Virus record (IMG/VR): IMGVR_UViG_3300042945_001048
Location: 1-31,830 of that record
Direction: 5' to 3' (one strand)
Source of the DNA: a virus
DNA length: 31,830 nucleotides
Both the position numbers and the translations under genes were made by a program. Positions 1 through 8,045 of this stretch are shown here, piece after piece (the stretch's first letter is position 1; every line of letters starts with the position of its first letter). A model generated the notes under the pieces. That model worked only from the letters and a program-made list of their open reading frames with translations. It searched no databases and was not told the origin of the DNA.

Positions 1-1
1 T

Positions 2-400
2 TCTGGTGGACAGGCCACTAAGTTTTATTCATCTTGCATTATTAAGTTATTTTCCTCTGAGTCTGACAATCAGGCTATTAAGGGTAAAATTAAAGTTGGC
101 GACAAACTCATTGAAGAAAAAATTGGCAGAAAGATTCGTTGGGAATTACAATTTTCTAAAACGTCTCCTGGATTCCAGTCTGGAGAATACGATTTTTATT
201 TCCGTGGAGATGATATTGGTCTTGACACTATTGGTGATCTTGTTGATACGGCTGAATCAATAGGTTTAGTAAATAGAACTGGCGCATGGTATCAACTTGA
301 TGATGGTACTAAAGTTCAGGGAAGAGACGGAATAGTAAATCGAATTAAAGAAGACCTAGATTTACAGCAACAACTAAAAGATAAGTTGAAGAATGTCTAA
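2..400 (+). CDS. recA: RecA-like recombinase, C-terminal part (5' end outside window)
   Basis: The frame is open from the first bases and encodes 132 residues without a start, so the gene is cut by the window edge. The start of the visible part reads GGQATKFYSS, matching the conserved GGxALKFYxS of bacterial RecA just after loop L2. Further on come an EYDFYFRGDDIG stretch (RecA: EFDI.YG.GIS) and DTAESIGLVNRTGAWY, which corresponds to the RecA helix 'DLGVEHGFIRKSGSWY'. RecA forms an ATP-dependent filament on single-stranded DNA and catalyses strand exchange. The acidic bacterial C-terminal tail is replaced by a lysine-rich end. It overlaps the next gene by 8 nt and heads a recombination module with two resolvase-like proteins and a Cas4-like nuclease. 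The ATPase core with Walker A lies upstream and could not be seen. Confidence 0.88.
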   Translation, partial: SGGQATKFYSSCIIKLFSSESDNQAIKGKIKVGDKLIEEKIGRKIRWELQFSKTSPGFQSGEYDFYFRGDDIGLDTIGDLVDTAESIGLVNRTGAWYQLDDGTKVQGRDGIVNRIKEDLDLQQQLKDKLKNV

Positions 401-575
401 AGACTTTACAGTATATCCAGGAAAGTTTCCATGCAAAACGTGCCAAGAACAAGTGTTGTCATTAAGGTATTGGAGAGAAACTGGAGAAGCAACGTGGATG
501 TGTTCTCAAAAACATATATCAAAAATAGGTTTAATACCACCAAAAAGAAAGAAAAAAGATTTTTCTAATGAGTGA
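393..575 (+). CDS. Small basic protein, possible zinc knuckle
   Basis: This 60-residue protein has CKTC at residues 14-17 and one further Cys at 37 (MCSQKH), where a following His could complete a metal site. The C-terminus is very basic (PPKRKKKDF), which would suit nucleic-acid binding. The ATG overlaps the recA stop by 8 nt and the gene overlaps the next start by 8 nt, so translation is probably coupled. I do not recognise the family; placement within the recombination module is the only functional hint. Confidence 0.6.
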   Translation: MSKDFTVYPGKFPCKTCQEQVLSLRYWRETGEATWMCSQKHISKIGLIPPKRKKKDFSNE

Positions 576-858
576 GCGTAGCGAATCTAAAAGAATTGGG
601 GCTAAGCAACATAAAAATTCTGGTCGTAACAATCAGAAGGGTGATGCAACATGGAGAAGTTTTGTCGTAGACTTTAAAGAGGTTAGTAAATCTTTTACAT
701 TAAATAAAGATGTATGGGCTAAGGCTGTAACTGATTCAATAAAATCAGGAACGGATAAGTCTCCAGCCATTATTATAATTTTAGGAGAGGGTAACACAAA
801 GGTAAGGCTTGCTATAATTGAAATGGATTTATTAGAACAATTAACAGAAAAGGAATAA
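568..858 (+). CDS. Holliday-junction-resolvase-like PD-(D/E)XK protein
   Basis: This 96-residue protein has the layout of phage PD-(D/E)XK resolvases: a basic N-terminus with GAKQHKNSGRNNQKGDA, then VDFKEVSKSF, where D of GDA and D-x-K of VDFKE can serve as the metal-binding core. It continues with KDVWAKAVTDSIKSG and SPAIIIILGE, the helix and strand that usually follow the catalytic lysine. Such enzymes cut four-way or branched DNA during recombination and packaging. The usual Glu before x-Lys is Asp here, and the protein is short. The start overlaps the upstream gene; the next gene begins 1 nt after the stop. The family assignment is from motif memory and is moderate. Confidence 0.6.
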   Translation: MSERSESKRIGAKQHKNSGRNNQKGDATWRSFVVDFKEVSKSFTLNKDVWAKAVTDSIKSGTDKSPAIIIILGEGNTKVRLAIIEMDLLEQLTEKE

Positions 859-859
859 A

Positions 860-1177
860 ATGACAGAACAAGCACAGGCAAATAGTACAACATTAGATAT
901 GGTTAATGGTTTAACAGAAATTGCTGACTACATGAAAGATGAAGAGTTAACAATTGCTTTAACAATGATTGCTAAGTTAATTATTAAACCAGATGTTCCT
1001 TTAAATGTTGCTACTGTTGAAATAGTTAGACTACAGGCAATTGCAGCAAAAATGTCATTTAGAGCCACATGGATGGCAAACGTAGATAAGTCTGATAGAG
1101 CAAAGAAAAATATTTATTTTACAGCAGCAGAATCAATTAAAGACCTGGTATCAGCACTTAAGTACATAATTCGCTAA
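860..1177 (+). CDS. Small helical phage protein, unknown function
   Basis: This 105-residue, largely helical protein was not assigned to a family. Its second half (residues 55-105) alternates hydrophobic and basic positions: IVRLQAIAAKMSFRATW, then DRAKKNIYFTAAESIKDLV and a short end, SALKYIIR. Being one nucleotide downstream of a resolvase-like gene and close to RecA, it could be a recombination accessory protein comparable in role to UvsY of T4, but that is a guess from position and helix pattern, not from a match. A promoter for the next gene begins just after its stop. Confidence 0.6.
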   Translation: MTEQAQANSTTLDMVNGLTEIADYMKDEELTIALTMIAKLIIKPDVPLNVATVEIVRLQAIAAKMSFRATWMANVDKSDRAKKNIYFTAAESIKDLVSALKYIIR

Positions 1178-1179
1178 CC

Positions 1180-1188
1180 TGGTATACT
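1180..1188 (+). promoter_or_regulatory. Extended -10 promoter (TGGTATACT)
   Basis: TGG followed by TATACT lies just after the stop at 1177 and 21 nt before the ATG at 1210. It leaves a short leader with an AGGG Shine-Dalgarno (aaagggataaaATG). The same extended -10 form recurs at other gene starts in the window. No good -35 was found. Confidence 0.6.
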
Positions 1189-1209
1189 TATATAAAACAA
1201 AGGGATAAA

Positions 1210-2025
1210 ATGACAAAGAGTTTATTACAGCAAGTTATGCTTAAAAGTGTTTCTAAGAAAAGTACAATTATTGATTCAGATGCATTAATTGAAAAAATTA
1301 AATCTGGTTATATTGTTAACCGTGGTCCAAAGTTTCAGACAAAGAAAACTTTTGCCCCATCGACTATTGCTTATAGCCATGGGGAGTGTCCACGATATTG
1401 GTATTTAGCCTTTGATGGTGCTACATTTGAAGATAACGCTGATGCTTACGGTGCTGCAAATATGACTGCAGGAACACTATCACATGCCAGAATTCAAGAC
1501 GCAATGATAGGTGCTGGAGTTGCCAAAATTTATAAAGATGATGATGGAAATCCAACAACAGAGTTTAAAATTAGATATGATGATCCACCAATCTTTGGTT
1601 ATGGAGATGCCATGCTTGATTGGGAAGGCGAAGAAATTGTTGGAGAAATCAAGACAATGCTTAATGAAGGTTTTGAGTATCGTAAAAATTCTATGAAGCC
1701 TAAAACTGGTCACTTAATTCAATTATTAATTTATATGAAGATACTTGGAAAAAAGAAGGGAGTTCTTATTTATGAAAATAAAAATAATCATGAACTCTTA
1801 GTCTTACCTATTGAAGTAGATGATAATTACCGTGAATGGATTGATAATGCTTTTCAATGGATGCGTGAAGTCCGAAAGGCTTGGTTAGATCGTACACTTC
1901 CAGTTAAAAACTACCGTGCTAACTCAAAAATATGTAAGACATGTCCAATTAAAGCGACATGTGATGATGCAGGCACTGGTGTTCTTAAAATCAAATCCAT
2001 GGAGGGGTTGATTGAAACTTTGTGA
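1210..2025 (+). CDS. Cas4-like PD-(D/E)XK nuclease with Fe-S cluster
   Basis: The 271-residue protein has the RecB/Cas4 nuclease pattern: H92 in AGTLSHARIQDA, D133 in GYGDAML, E146-x-K148 in VGEIKTM and the QxxxY helix at 171-175 (QLLIY). Four cysteines, C60 (ECPRYWY) and C242, C245, C251 (CKTCPIKATC), give the C...C-x2-C-x5-C arrangement that binds a 4Fe-4S cluster in Cas4 and AddB. Family members are single-strand exonucleases that process DNA ends for recombination. In a phage with its own RecA it probably resects ends; no cas1/cas2 or repeat array is in the window, so a CRISPR role is not supported here. It starts at ATG after AGGG. Confidence 0.85.
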   Translation: MTKSLLQQVMLKSVSKKSTIIDSDALIEKIKSGYIVNRGPKFQTKKTFAPSTIAYSHGECPRYWYLAFDGATFEDNADAYGAANMTAGTLSHARIQDAMIGAGVAKIYKDDDGNPTTEFKIRYDDPPIFGYGDAMLDWEGEEIVGEIKTMLNEGFEYRKNSMKPKTGHLIQLLIYMKILGKKKGVLIYENKNNHELLVLPIEVDDNYREWIDNAFQWMREVRKAWLDRTLPVKNYRANSKICKTCPIKATCDDAGTGVLKIKSMEGLIETL

Positions 2026-2302
2026 AAGGTGTAATAAAGTATTTACTCCTAAAGTAACTTATCAAATTTATTGCAGTGCTGAATGTCGATCATCTGCAAC
2101 AAAAGATAAAATTGTAGAAAGATATAATTTAACTCGTAGACAAAAAAGAATTGGAAAAGTTAGAAAATGTTTTGGTGGTTGTGGCCAACAACTATCTATT
2201 TACAATGACTCTGGATTTTGTTCTAGTTGTAATGTAAGTAAAAAAGAAGTAGATAAAATGTTAAAAGAAATAAAAGGATTTTTTAATTATGAACAAGAAT
2301 AG
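2012..2302 (+). CDS. Small double zinc-ribbon protein
   Basis: This 96-residue protein begins at a TTG preceded by GGAGGGG, overlapping the Cas4-like gene by 14 nt. It carries two apparent zinc-binding units: CERC (residues 4-7) with CSAEC about 15 residues later, and a second one, KCFGGCG with CSSC. The linker is basic (TRRQKRIGKVRK), which suits DNA or RNA binding. The first unit resembles the FYCSxxCR zinc fingers common in phage proteins. Function unknown; it overlaps the RuvC-like gene by 14 nt and is probably co-translated with it. Confidence 0.65.
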   Translation: MKLCERCNKVFTPKVTYQIYCSAECRSSATKDKIVERYNLTRRQKRIGKVRKCFGGCGQQLSIYNDSGFCSSCNVSKKEVDKMLKEIKGFFNYEQE

Positions 2303-2861
2303 TCAGCCAGAAAAAGTGTGTTCTATTGATGCAAGCACAAATAGTCTTGCCTATGCAACATTTCATGGAGAACATCTAAAAGAATTTGGTAAGATTAATT
2401 TTGAAGGTAAAGATATTTATGAAAAAGTAATAGATGCTGGTAGAAAATCAAAGTCTTTATTTGAGCATATAGTAAATGTAGACGCCATTGTTATTGAGCA
2501 TACTGTTTTTATGAACAGTCCAAAAACTGCTGCTGACCTAGCACTTGTTCAGGGGGCTCTTTTAGGGGCTGCAGGACAATCTGGTATTCGTACTATTGGG
2601 AAAGTGTCTCCAATAACATGGCAAAATTATTTAGGAAATAAAAAATTAACAAAAGAAGAACAACTGTTAATTAGGTCTAAGAATCCAGGAAAGTCACTAT
2701 CTTGGTATAAATCTTTTGAAAGACAGTTTAGAAAAGAAAGGACTATAAAATTAATTGAAATTATATATGATAAAAGCATTAACGATAATGACGTTGCTGA
2801 CGCTTGTGGTATCGGTCACTGGGCTATTAATAATTGGGATAAGGCTATAGGAGAAAAATAA
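2289..2861 (+). CDS. RuvC-like Holliday junction nuclease
   Basis: The 190-residue protein has an RNase H fold signature of the RuvC family. The first Asp is D14 in CSIDASTNSLAYA, the Glu is E70 in IVIEHTVF, and the last acidic residues are D168 and D171 in NDNDVADACGIGHWA. The helix AADLALVQGALLGAA (81-95) and the strand IGKVSPITWQNYLG, which precedes a basic insertion, also match RuvC, in which the subunits dimerise and cut junctions symmetrically. Compared with bacterial RuvC it has an inserted basic segment around 120-150. It follows the zinc-ribbon gene with a 14-nt overlap and ends on the ATG of the next gene. Confidence 0.82.
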   Translation: MNKNSQPEKVCSIDASTNSLAYATFHGEHLKEFGKINFEGKDIYEKVIDAGRKSKSLFEHIVNVDAIVIEHTVFMNSPKTAADLALVQGALLGAAGQSGIRTIGKVSPITWQNYLGNKKLTKEEQLLIRSKNPGKSLSWYKSFERQFRKERTIKLIEIIYDKSINDNDVADACGIGHWAINNWDKAIGEK

Positions 2862-3508
2862 TGCCAGAATTAAATGCAAACATTCCACCCATAGAGTGTT
2901 ATGTGCGTGGAAACTTTTTAAGAGATCAGATAGATAGCCATGATCAATATTTTCCTTGTGTAATTTTTGGTGTGGCTAGTGTTCAAAATCGTAGTCCATT
3001 GTTTCATTTTTTAATGGAAGATGGCGGTATATGGTGGAGAATGCCTATTAATGCTTTTTGTACTAAACCAGATGTTCCAGAAGAAGACATACATAATCTT
3101 GTTTTATGGAATTCTTTTAGTCCATTTGTTACTGTAACTAAATTTGCAAACCTTGCAAACATGAGTATAAATTATATGGATAGGACTAAAACAAAAGTTT
3201 CTGGTAAATACCTTTTTACCCTTGATTGGCACAATCCTGATTCTAATAGACTTGATGATGGATATTCAGAAAATCCAGGTCAACATAAATGTGGTCATGT
3301 GATACAAAGAGATGACGGTAATTTTGCTATACAGCCAAATAACAGGGTATTTTTATTAGAGCCATCATTTACTACTAAACCTGGAAAACCTATAATTAAT
3401 AGGCTTATTAATACTAGGAAGTGGGATGTAGAAGATGCTTCTAAATGGATAACTGAAGATTCAGATAGTTATCATTATGATATAAATAATGAAGAAATTG
3501 ACAAATAA
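2861..3508 (+). CDS. Conserved-looking phage protein, unknown function
   Basis: This 215-residue soluble protein starts on the last base of the RuvC-like stop (TAATG). It is rich in aromatic residues and contains WWRMPINAFCTKPDVP (around 58-73), a Trp-rich core and LFTLDWHNPDSN. A short GHVIQRDDGNFAIQPNNRV segment looks like a beta hairpin. There is no signal peptide or membrane segment. I remember similar sequences in other phages near replication or recombination genes, always without a function, and cannot assign one here. Confidence 0.6.
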   Translation: MPELNANIPPIECYVRGNFLRDQIDSHDQYFPCVIFGVASVQNRSPLFHFLMEDGGIWWRMPINAFCTKPDVPEEDIHNLVLWNSFSPFVTVTKFANLANMSINYMDRTKTKVSGKYLFTLDWHNPDSNRLDDGYSENPGQHKCGHVIQRDDGNFAIQPNNRVFLLEPSFTTKPGKPIINRLINTRKWDVEDASKWITEDSDSYHYDINNEEIDK

Positions 3509-3512
3509 TCTT

Positions 3513-3668
3513 ATGAGTGGTAAACTATATAAGTCAGAGGTTTGGCTTCGTAAGAGATATCTTATGGATAAAAAATCTCCAGAAGATATTGCTAAGGAAT
3601 GTGGGGCAAGCGTAGAAACAATCTATGTATACCTTGCAAAATTTGGATTAAGGAAATCAAAACGATGA
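3513..3668 (+). CDS. 51-residue helix-turn-helix protein
   Basis: A short ORF running from ATG to TGA encodes a basic 51-residue protein. Its centre reads KKSPEDIAKECGASVETIY, a textbook homeodomain-like helix-turn-helix (SPEDIAKEC / GA / SVETIYVYLAKFGL), and basic ends flank it. This is likely a compact DNA-binding protein, either a regulator or a terminase-associated protein. The gene overlaps the next one by the ATGA motif at 3665. A longer overlapping frame starting at 3599 is discarded because this HTH frame is more protein-like. Confidence 0.7.
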   Translation: MSGKLYKSEVWLRKRYLMDKKSPEDIAKECGASVETIYVYLAKFGLRKSKR

Positions 3669-3790
3669 GTAAAACGCAGAAAATACTAATAGCATTTGGT
3701 CTTGCTAGTGCAGTTGGAATTACGTATGTATTAACAGCGCTAAAAGTATTACCAGAAGCATTAAGCATGGAAGATGATAAGAATGAGTAA
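3665..3790 (+). CDS. 41-residue single-pass membrane protein
   Basis: The start chosen is the ATG of the ATGA overlap with the HTH gene, not an upstream in-frame ATG at 3599 that would lie inside it. The protein has a basic N-terminus (MSKTQK), one hydrophobic segment at about residues 7-27 (ILIAFGLASAVGITYVLTAL) and an acidic tail (MEDDKNE). The predicted orientation is N-in with the short acidic tail outside. Function unknown. Confidence 0.6.
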   Translation: MSKTQKILIAFGLASAVGITYVLTALKVLPEALSMEDDKNE

Positions 3791-4028
3791 CAACTTGCAT
3801 ATCACAGTTGATCAAGTTAATCACCCAGTACATTATACAACTGATCCAAGTGGCGTAGAGTGCATACAAATTACTAGACATAGAAACTTTAATATAGGAA
3901 ATGCTTTTAAATATTTGTGGAGAGCAGGATTAAAAGACGAAGCCAAAACAATACAAGATTTAGAAAAAGCAATTTTTTATATTAAAGATGAAATTAATAG
4001 ACTAGAGGGTAAGTATAATGTCAACTGA
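3783..4028 (+). CDS. DUF3310 family phage protein
   Basis: The 81-residue protein carries the DUF3310 pattern: VNHPVHYTTDPSGVECI, then FNIGNAFKYLWRAGLKDEA and a DLEKAIFYI helix. This family is widespread in phages and is sometimes fused to or placed near nucleotide-metabolism enzymes; its biochemical role is not settled. ATG 3783 is chosen over the in-frame ATG at 3774 because a GGAAG sits about 10 nt upstream of it. The end overlaps terS by 11 nt. Confidence 0.85.
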   Translation: MSNNLHITVDQVNHPVHYTTDPSGVECIQITRHRNFNIGNAFKYLWRAGLKDEAKTIQDLEKAIFYIKDEINRLEGKYNVN

Positions 4029-4563
4029 GTCAGACTTAGTAAATCACCTTGATGAAGTAAACAAGGTAGTTGCAGAATATCTTAAAGGACAAGATCCAAC
4101 AAAAATTTCTAAAGATTTAGATATGCCAAGAACTCGTGTTGTTTCATTGATTAATGAATGGAAGGTTATGGCATCTGCTAATGATGCTATACGTGCTCGT
4201 GCAAAAGAGGCACTTGCTGGTGCAGATGCACATTATAGTAAATTAATTACAAAATCTTACGAGGTTATTGATGAAGCGTCAATGACAAATAACCTTAGTG
4301 CTAAAACTCAGGCAATTAAACTTGTAATGGATATTGAAAAATCTAGAATTGAAATGTTACAAAAAGCAGGATTGTTAGAAAATAAAGAACTTGCAGAAGA
4401 GATGGTTCAAATTGAACGTAAGCAGGAAGTTCTTATTGAAATTCTTAGAGATGTTGCTTCTGAGCATCCAGAGATTCGTGATTTAATTATGCATCGCCTA
4501 TCTGAAATTGCTAAAGCAGCAGAAGTGATTACACTTGTCCACAATGTTCAAAGACTTTATTGA
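4018..4563 (+). CDS. Terminase small subunit (putative)
   Basis: This 181-residue protein has an N-terminal HTH at about residues 18-50 (YLKGQDPTKISKDLDMPRTR), followed by a long helical region with many acidic and basic residues (60-175). That is the usual plan of small terminases: DNA-binding HTH, then oligomerisation helices. It directly precedes and overlaps the large terminase gene by 20 nt, the canonical order. The small subunit would recognise the packaging site and load the motor. The assignment rests on position and architecture more than on a sequence match. Confidence 0.7.
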   Translation: MSTESDLVNHLDEVNKVVAEYLKGQDPTKISKDLDMPRTRVVSLINEWKVMASANDAIRARAKEALAGADAHYSKLITKSYEVIDEASMTNNLSAKTQAIKLVMDIEKSRIEMLQKAGLLENKELAEEMVQIERKQEVLIEILRDVASEHPEIRDLIMHRLSEIAKAAEVITLVHNVQRLY

Positions 4564-6319
4564 AGTATTAAAAGAAAACCAATTTGAAGAAAAGCCAGTA
4601 GACGTAAAAACATTTGTAGAATCTTCTGATTATTTAGGTCAACCACCACTATCATCTATTCAATATGACATTGTAGAAGCAATGAGTCAAATATACAAAA
4701 AAGAAGATTTACAGGATATATATGGTTCTGTAGAGGGTTCAAGATATTATAATAAATATACAAAAAATGAAATTATTTTACAACTAGGAAAAGGATCTGG
4801 CAAAGATTTTACTTCTACTGTTGCTTGTGCTTATATAGTATATAAATTGTTATGCCTTAAGGATCCAGCCAGATATTTTGGAAAGCCAAGTGGAGACGCA
4901 ATAGATTTAATTAACGTTGCAATTAACGCACAACAAGCAAAAAATGTTTTTTTTAAAGGTTTTAAAAGTAAAATTGAAAGATCGCCATGGTTTGCTGGAA
5001 AGTATAATGCTAAAGCAGACTCAATTGACTTTGATAAGTCTGTAACAGTTTATTCTGGTCACTCTGAAAGAGAGTCGCATGAAGGATTAAACCTTTTACT
5101 TGCAGTTCTTGATGAAATTTCTGGTTTTGCATCTGAGGTTGGCACTGGAAACGAACAAGGTAAAACTGCAGAAAATATTTACAAAGCGTTTCGTGGATCT
5201 GTTGATTCTCGTTTTCCAGATCTTGGTAAAGTAGTTTTATTATCTTTCCCACGATACCAAGGAGACTTTATTTCCAAAAGATATGATGATGTAATTGCAG
5301 AAAAACAAACAATAGAAAAAAAACACACCTTTATTATGAACGAGGACTTACCACACAATGACATAAACAATCAGTTTGAAATTAGTTGGGAAGAAGATGA
5401 AATTATTTCATACAAGGTACCAAAAATATTAGCACTAAAAAGACCTACATGGGAAGTAAATCCTACTCGTAAAATAGATGATTTTAAATTAGCATTTTAT
5501 ACAGATTTGGGCGATGCAATGATGCGTTTTGCCTGCGTACCAACCTTTGCTTCAGATGCATTTTTTAAACAAAAAGAAAAATTAGAAAAATGCATGAATA
5601 CAAGAAATCCACTAGACTCTTTTAGAAGGTTTGATGAAACCTTTAAGGCAGATCCAGAAAAAATTTATTACATTCATGCTGACCTTGCACAAAAACACGA
5701 TAAGTGTGCAGTAGCAATTGCCCACGTAGATAAATGGGTTAATATTCAGGTTATTAAAGATTATGAGCAAGTAGCACCAATAGTTGTTGTTGATGCTGTG
5801 GCTTGGTGGGAGCCAAGAGCAGAAGGACCAGTAAATTTATCAGAAGTAAAACAATGGATCATTAACTTACGCAGAGAAGGTTTTAATATTGGAATGGTTT
5901 CTTTTGATAGATGGCAATCCTTTGACATCCAAAATGAATTGCAGGCTGTTGGAATTAGAACAGAGACTGTGTCAGTTGCTAAAAAACATTATGAAGACTT
6001 GGCAATGATGATTTATGAAGAGCGTGTTGCTATTCCTATGATCCCCATCCTATTAGAAGAAATGTCAGAATTAAAAATAATGAAGGGTAATAGGGTTGAC
6101 CATCCACGCAAAAAATCTAAAGACTTGGCTGATGCGGTTTGTGGAGCGGTATTTGGGGCAATTTCTCATACAACAAAGACTAATAACACAGAAATAGAAG
6201 TTCACACCTGGAGTTCTGCAACAAAACTTGCAGATAAACAGCAACGTATGGTAGAATTAGATAATCGGGAAATGCCTAACGATGTTAAGGATTTCCTGGA
6301 TAAACTAAACTTAATATAA
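4544..6319 (+). CDS. terL: Terminase large subunit (ATPase-nuclease)
   Basis: The protein is the DNA-packaging motor. Walker A is LGKGSGKD at about residue 82, Walker B plus catalytic Glu is LLLAVLDEIS at about 185. The RNase H-like nuclease domain shows IHADLAQKHDKCAVAI (Asp about 380), VSFDRWQS (Asp about 455) and SKDLADAVCGA (Asp about 527-530), the three acidic positions that bind metal and cut concatemers. ATG 4544 was chosen; a TTG at 4535 would add three residues, and neither has a clear Shine-Dalgarno, which fits coupling to terS (20-nt overlap). Length (about 591 residues) is normal. No portal gene follows, which is unusual. Confidence 0.95.
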   Translation: MFKDFIEVLKENQFEEKPVDVKTFVESSDYLGQPPLSSIQYDIVEAMSQIYKKEDLQDIYGSVEGSRYYNKYTKNEIILQLGKGSGKDFTSTVACAYIVYKLLCLKDPARYFGKPSGDAIDLINVAINAQQAKNVFFKGFKSKIERSPWFAGKYNAKADSIDFDKSVTVYSGHSERESHEGLNLLLAVLDEISGFASEVGTGNEQGKTAENIYKAFRGSVDSRFPDLGKVVLLSFPRYQGDFISKRYDDVIAEKQTIEKKHTFIMNEDLPHNDINNQFEISWEEDEIISYKVPKILALKRPTWEVNPTRKIDDFKLAFYTDLGDAMMRFACVPTFASDAFFKQKEKLEKCMNTRNPLDSFRRFDETFKADPEKIYYIHADLAQKHDKCAVAIAHVDKWVNIQVIKDYEQVAPIVVVDAVAWWEPRAEGPVNLSEVKQWIINLRREGFNIGMVSFDRWQSFDIQNELQAVGIRTETVSVAKKHYEDLAMMIYEERVAIPMIPILLEEMSELKIMKGNRVDHPRKKSKDLADAVCGAVFGAISHTTKTNNTEIEVHTWSSATKLADKQQRMVELDNREMPNDVKDFLDKLNLI

Positions 6320-6335
6320 ACTAATAAGGAGAAGA

Positions 6336-7937
6336 ATGAATTCATTTAAGAAAATCGCTTTAGTCATGGCTGCAGCCTTGTCTATTAGCACCTTAACTGC
6401 AACTCAGGCAAATGCTGTGCACAATGCAGACTCTCTTACTATTGATACAGTGTCAAGCACTATTTCAACAGGTGAGACTGCAACGGCAGTAGCAACGTTG
6501 TCTTTTTTGGCAGGTAATACTGGAGATACTTTAACAGTAACTTCATCAGTTGTAAGTCTTCCGACAGGCGCTGCTAAATTAGCAACTTTGTCTGTAAAAG
6601 AAACAACTAGCGCTGTAGTTGCTGTAGCAGCAGATGCATATTCGGCTGATGTTTCTTCATCAGTAAATGCTCTTACTTCAGTATCTACAAAGTTAAATGT
6701 AAGCCTAGTAAACCCAACGGTTGCTGGAACTTATGTTATTAAACTAACTCCATCTGTAAAGGGTGGCGGAGGAACATTAAACTCTTCTGCTGTTCTGTGG
6801 TCAGTTGTAGTTAATGCAGCAGATATTAAAGCATCTGCATCAAAGTCAACATCTATTATTAACTCTGGAGAAACAATTACAGCAACTGCTGACGCAACTG
6901 TTTTTGCTCCAAAGACAGTGTCTTCTGATGCTGCAGCAATTATTGTTGTAACACAAAAGAATGCTGCTGGAACTTCTGTTTCAGAGTCTTTGACAGCAAC
7001 AGTTTCAGGATCTGGTCTTGTTGGTACTGGTTCAAACCATGCAACAATTTCAGCACTTGGTCGCTCAATTTCAGTTGCTGGTGGCAACTATATTGGTATA
7101 TTTGCTGACGGTACATCTGGAGTAGGAACAATTACAATTACAACACAATCAGGTGTAGTACTTGGAACAGAGTCTATAACATTTTATGGCGATATTGCTA
7201 AGGTAGTAACTACTGTTAAGAAGCCTGTAATTGCTACAGGATCAAACGCTGATGCTATTTCTGCAATTGCTTATGATTCAAATGGTATAAAGGTTGGTGC
7301 TGGAACACTTTCAGCAACATCAGACACATTATCTATAGTTAATAACTCTGCAACAACTGCTTCAATCGTAAATGGTGAAGCACTATTTCCACTTACTGGT
7401 GTTGTAACTGGTAAGGCTGGAATTGTTGTAAAAAGTGGAACAATTGCTGCTGATACAGTAACTGTTCGTGTAGAAGGAACTGCATCATCTGTAAAGGTTG
7501 CTTTTGATAAAACAACATATGCACCAGGTGAGGCTGCAACAATTACATTATCAGTTCTTGATGCAAGCGGATTGGTTCTATCTGGAAAAACTAATACAAA
7601 CGTATTAACAGATGGTGGAATTTTAACAAACTATGCATTTGGTTCAAGTAGCGATACTTTAACTGCAACATCTGTAACAACAGACGCTAACGGTGTAAAG
7701 ATTTACAAAGTATTTATGCCAGCAGTAGAGGGTGCTATTAAGGTTACTGCAAAGGGTGGATCATTACTACCAACTGCTGGACAGGTGGAAGTATCTGCGT
7801 CAGCAACAGTGGTAAGTTCTGCTACAATTGCACTTACACAAATTGCTGCTTTAACAGCAACAATTGCTTCTCTACGTACCCTGATTGTTACATTAACAAA
7901 CTTGGTACTTAAGATTCAGAAAAAGGTTAAGGCTTAA
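6336..7937 (+). CDS. Secreted Ig-like, Ser/Thr/Ala-rich surface protein
   Basis: The 533-residue protein has a clear signal peptide: MNSFKKIALVMAAALSIST to ATQANA at about residue 27. The mature part is low in charge and rich in Ala, Thr, Ser and Val, in several beta-sandwich-like units; one repeat-like core is TYAPGEAATITLSVLDASGL near residue 390, typical of bacterial Ig-like folds. The C-terminus (about 497-533) is a heptad-like helix, ALTATIASLRTLIVTLTNLV, ending in basic IQKKVKA. This plan is common in surface proteins of planktonic actinobacteria, from which it may derive. AAGGAG precedes the ATG; a terminator follows. It could be exported to coat the host cell or be carried on virions; the sequence does not decide. 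Confidence 0.75.
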   Translation: MNSFKKIALVMAAALSISTLTATQANAVHNADSLTIDTVSSTISTGETATAVATLSFLAGNTGDTLTVTSSVVSLPTGAAKLATLSVKETTSAVVAVAADAYSADVSSSVNALTSVSTKLNVSLVNPTVAGTYVIKLTPSVKGGGGTLNSSAVLWSVVVNAADIKASASKSTSIINSGETITATADATVFAPKTVSSDAAAIIVVTQKNAAGTSVSESLTATVSGSGLVGTGSNHATISALGRSISVAGGNYIGIFADGTSGVGTITITTQSGVVLGTESITFYGDIAKVVTTVKKPVIATGSNADAISAIAYDSNGIKVGAGTLSATSDTLSIVNNSATTASIVNGEALFPLTGVVTGKAGIVVKSGTIAADTVTVRVEGTASSVKVAFDKTTYAPGEAATITLSVLDASGLVLSGKTNTNVLTDGGILTNYAFGSSSDTLTATSVTTDANGVKIYKVFMPAVEGAIKVTAKGGSLLPTAGQVEVSASATVVSSATIALTQIAALTATIASLRTLIVTLTNLVLKIQKKVKA

Positions 7938-7955
7938 AAACTCCTTATAAAAATT

Positions 7956-7985
7956 GAGGGTAGATTAATTTCTACCCTCTTTTTT
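7956..7985 (+). terminator. Rho-independent terminator
   Basis: GAGGGTAGA, loop TTAATT, TCTACCCTC, followed by TTTTTT: a perfect 9-bp stem with a U-tract, 19 nt after the stop of the Ig-like gene. It separates that gene from the promoter at 7998. Confidence 0.92.
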
Positions 7986-7997
7986 ATTGCATAAAAA

Positions 7998-8006
7998 TGA
8001 TATAAT
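7998..8006 (+). promoter_or_regulatory. Extended -10 promoter (TGATATAAT)
   Basis: A perfect extended -10 lies 13 nt after the terminator U-tract, so it opens a new transcription unit for the long coiled-coil protein. Its -35 region would fall in the terminator stem and is not consensus. The predicted start is near 8013, giving a leader of about 33 nt that contains TGGGG (8021-8025) and CCCCA (8040-8044), a short inverted repeat around the Shine-Dalgarno AAAGGA. Confidence 0.7.
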
Positions 8007-8045
8007 AGTCTTGTTAGATATGGGGGCTAACGTAAAGGACCCCAA

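Noticed and set aside
860-1177. UvsY recombination mediator
   Set aside because: Only position next to RecA and helix content support it; no UvsY motif could be matched, so it is kept as unknown.
1210-2025. CRISPR system suggested by the Cas4-like gene
   Set aside because: No repeat-spacer array and no cas1, cas2 or effector gene was seen anywhere in the window; Cas4-like nucleases are common in phage recombination.
6731-7131. Antisense ORFs inside the Ig-like gene
   Set aside because: Low-complexity composition of the sense gene explains the open frames.
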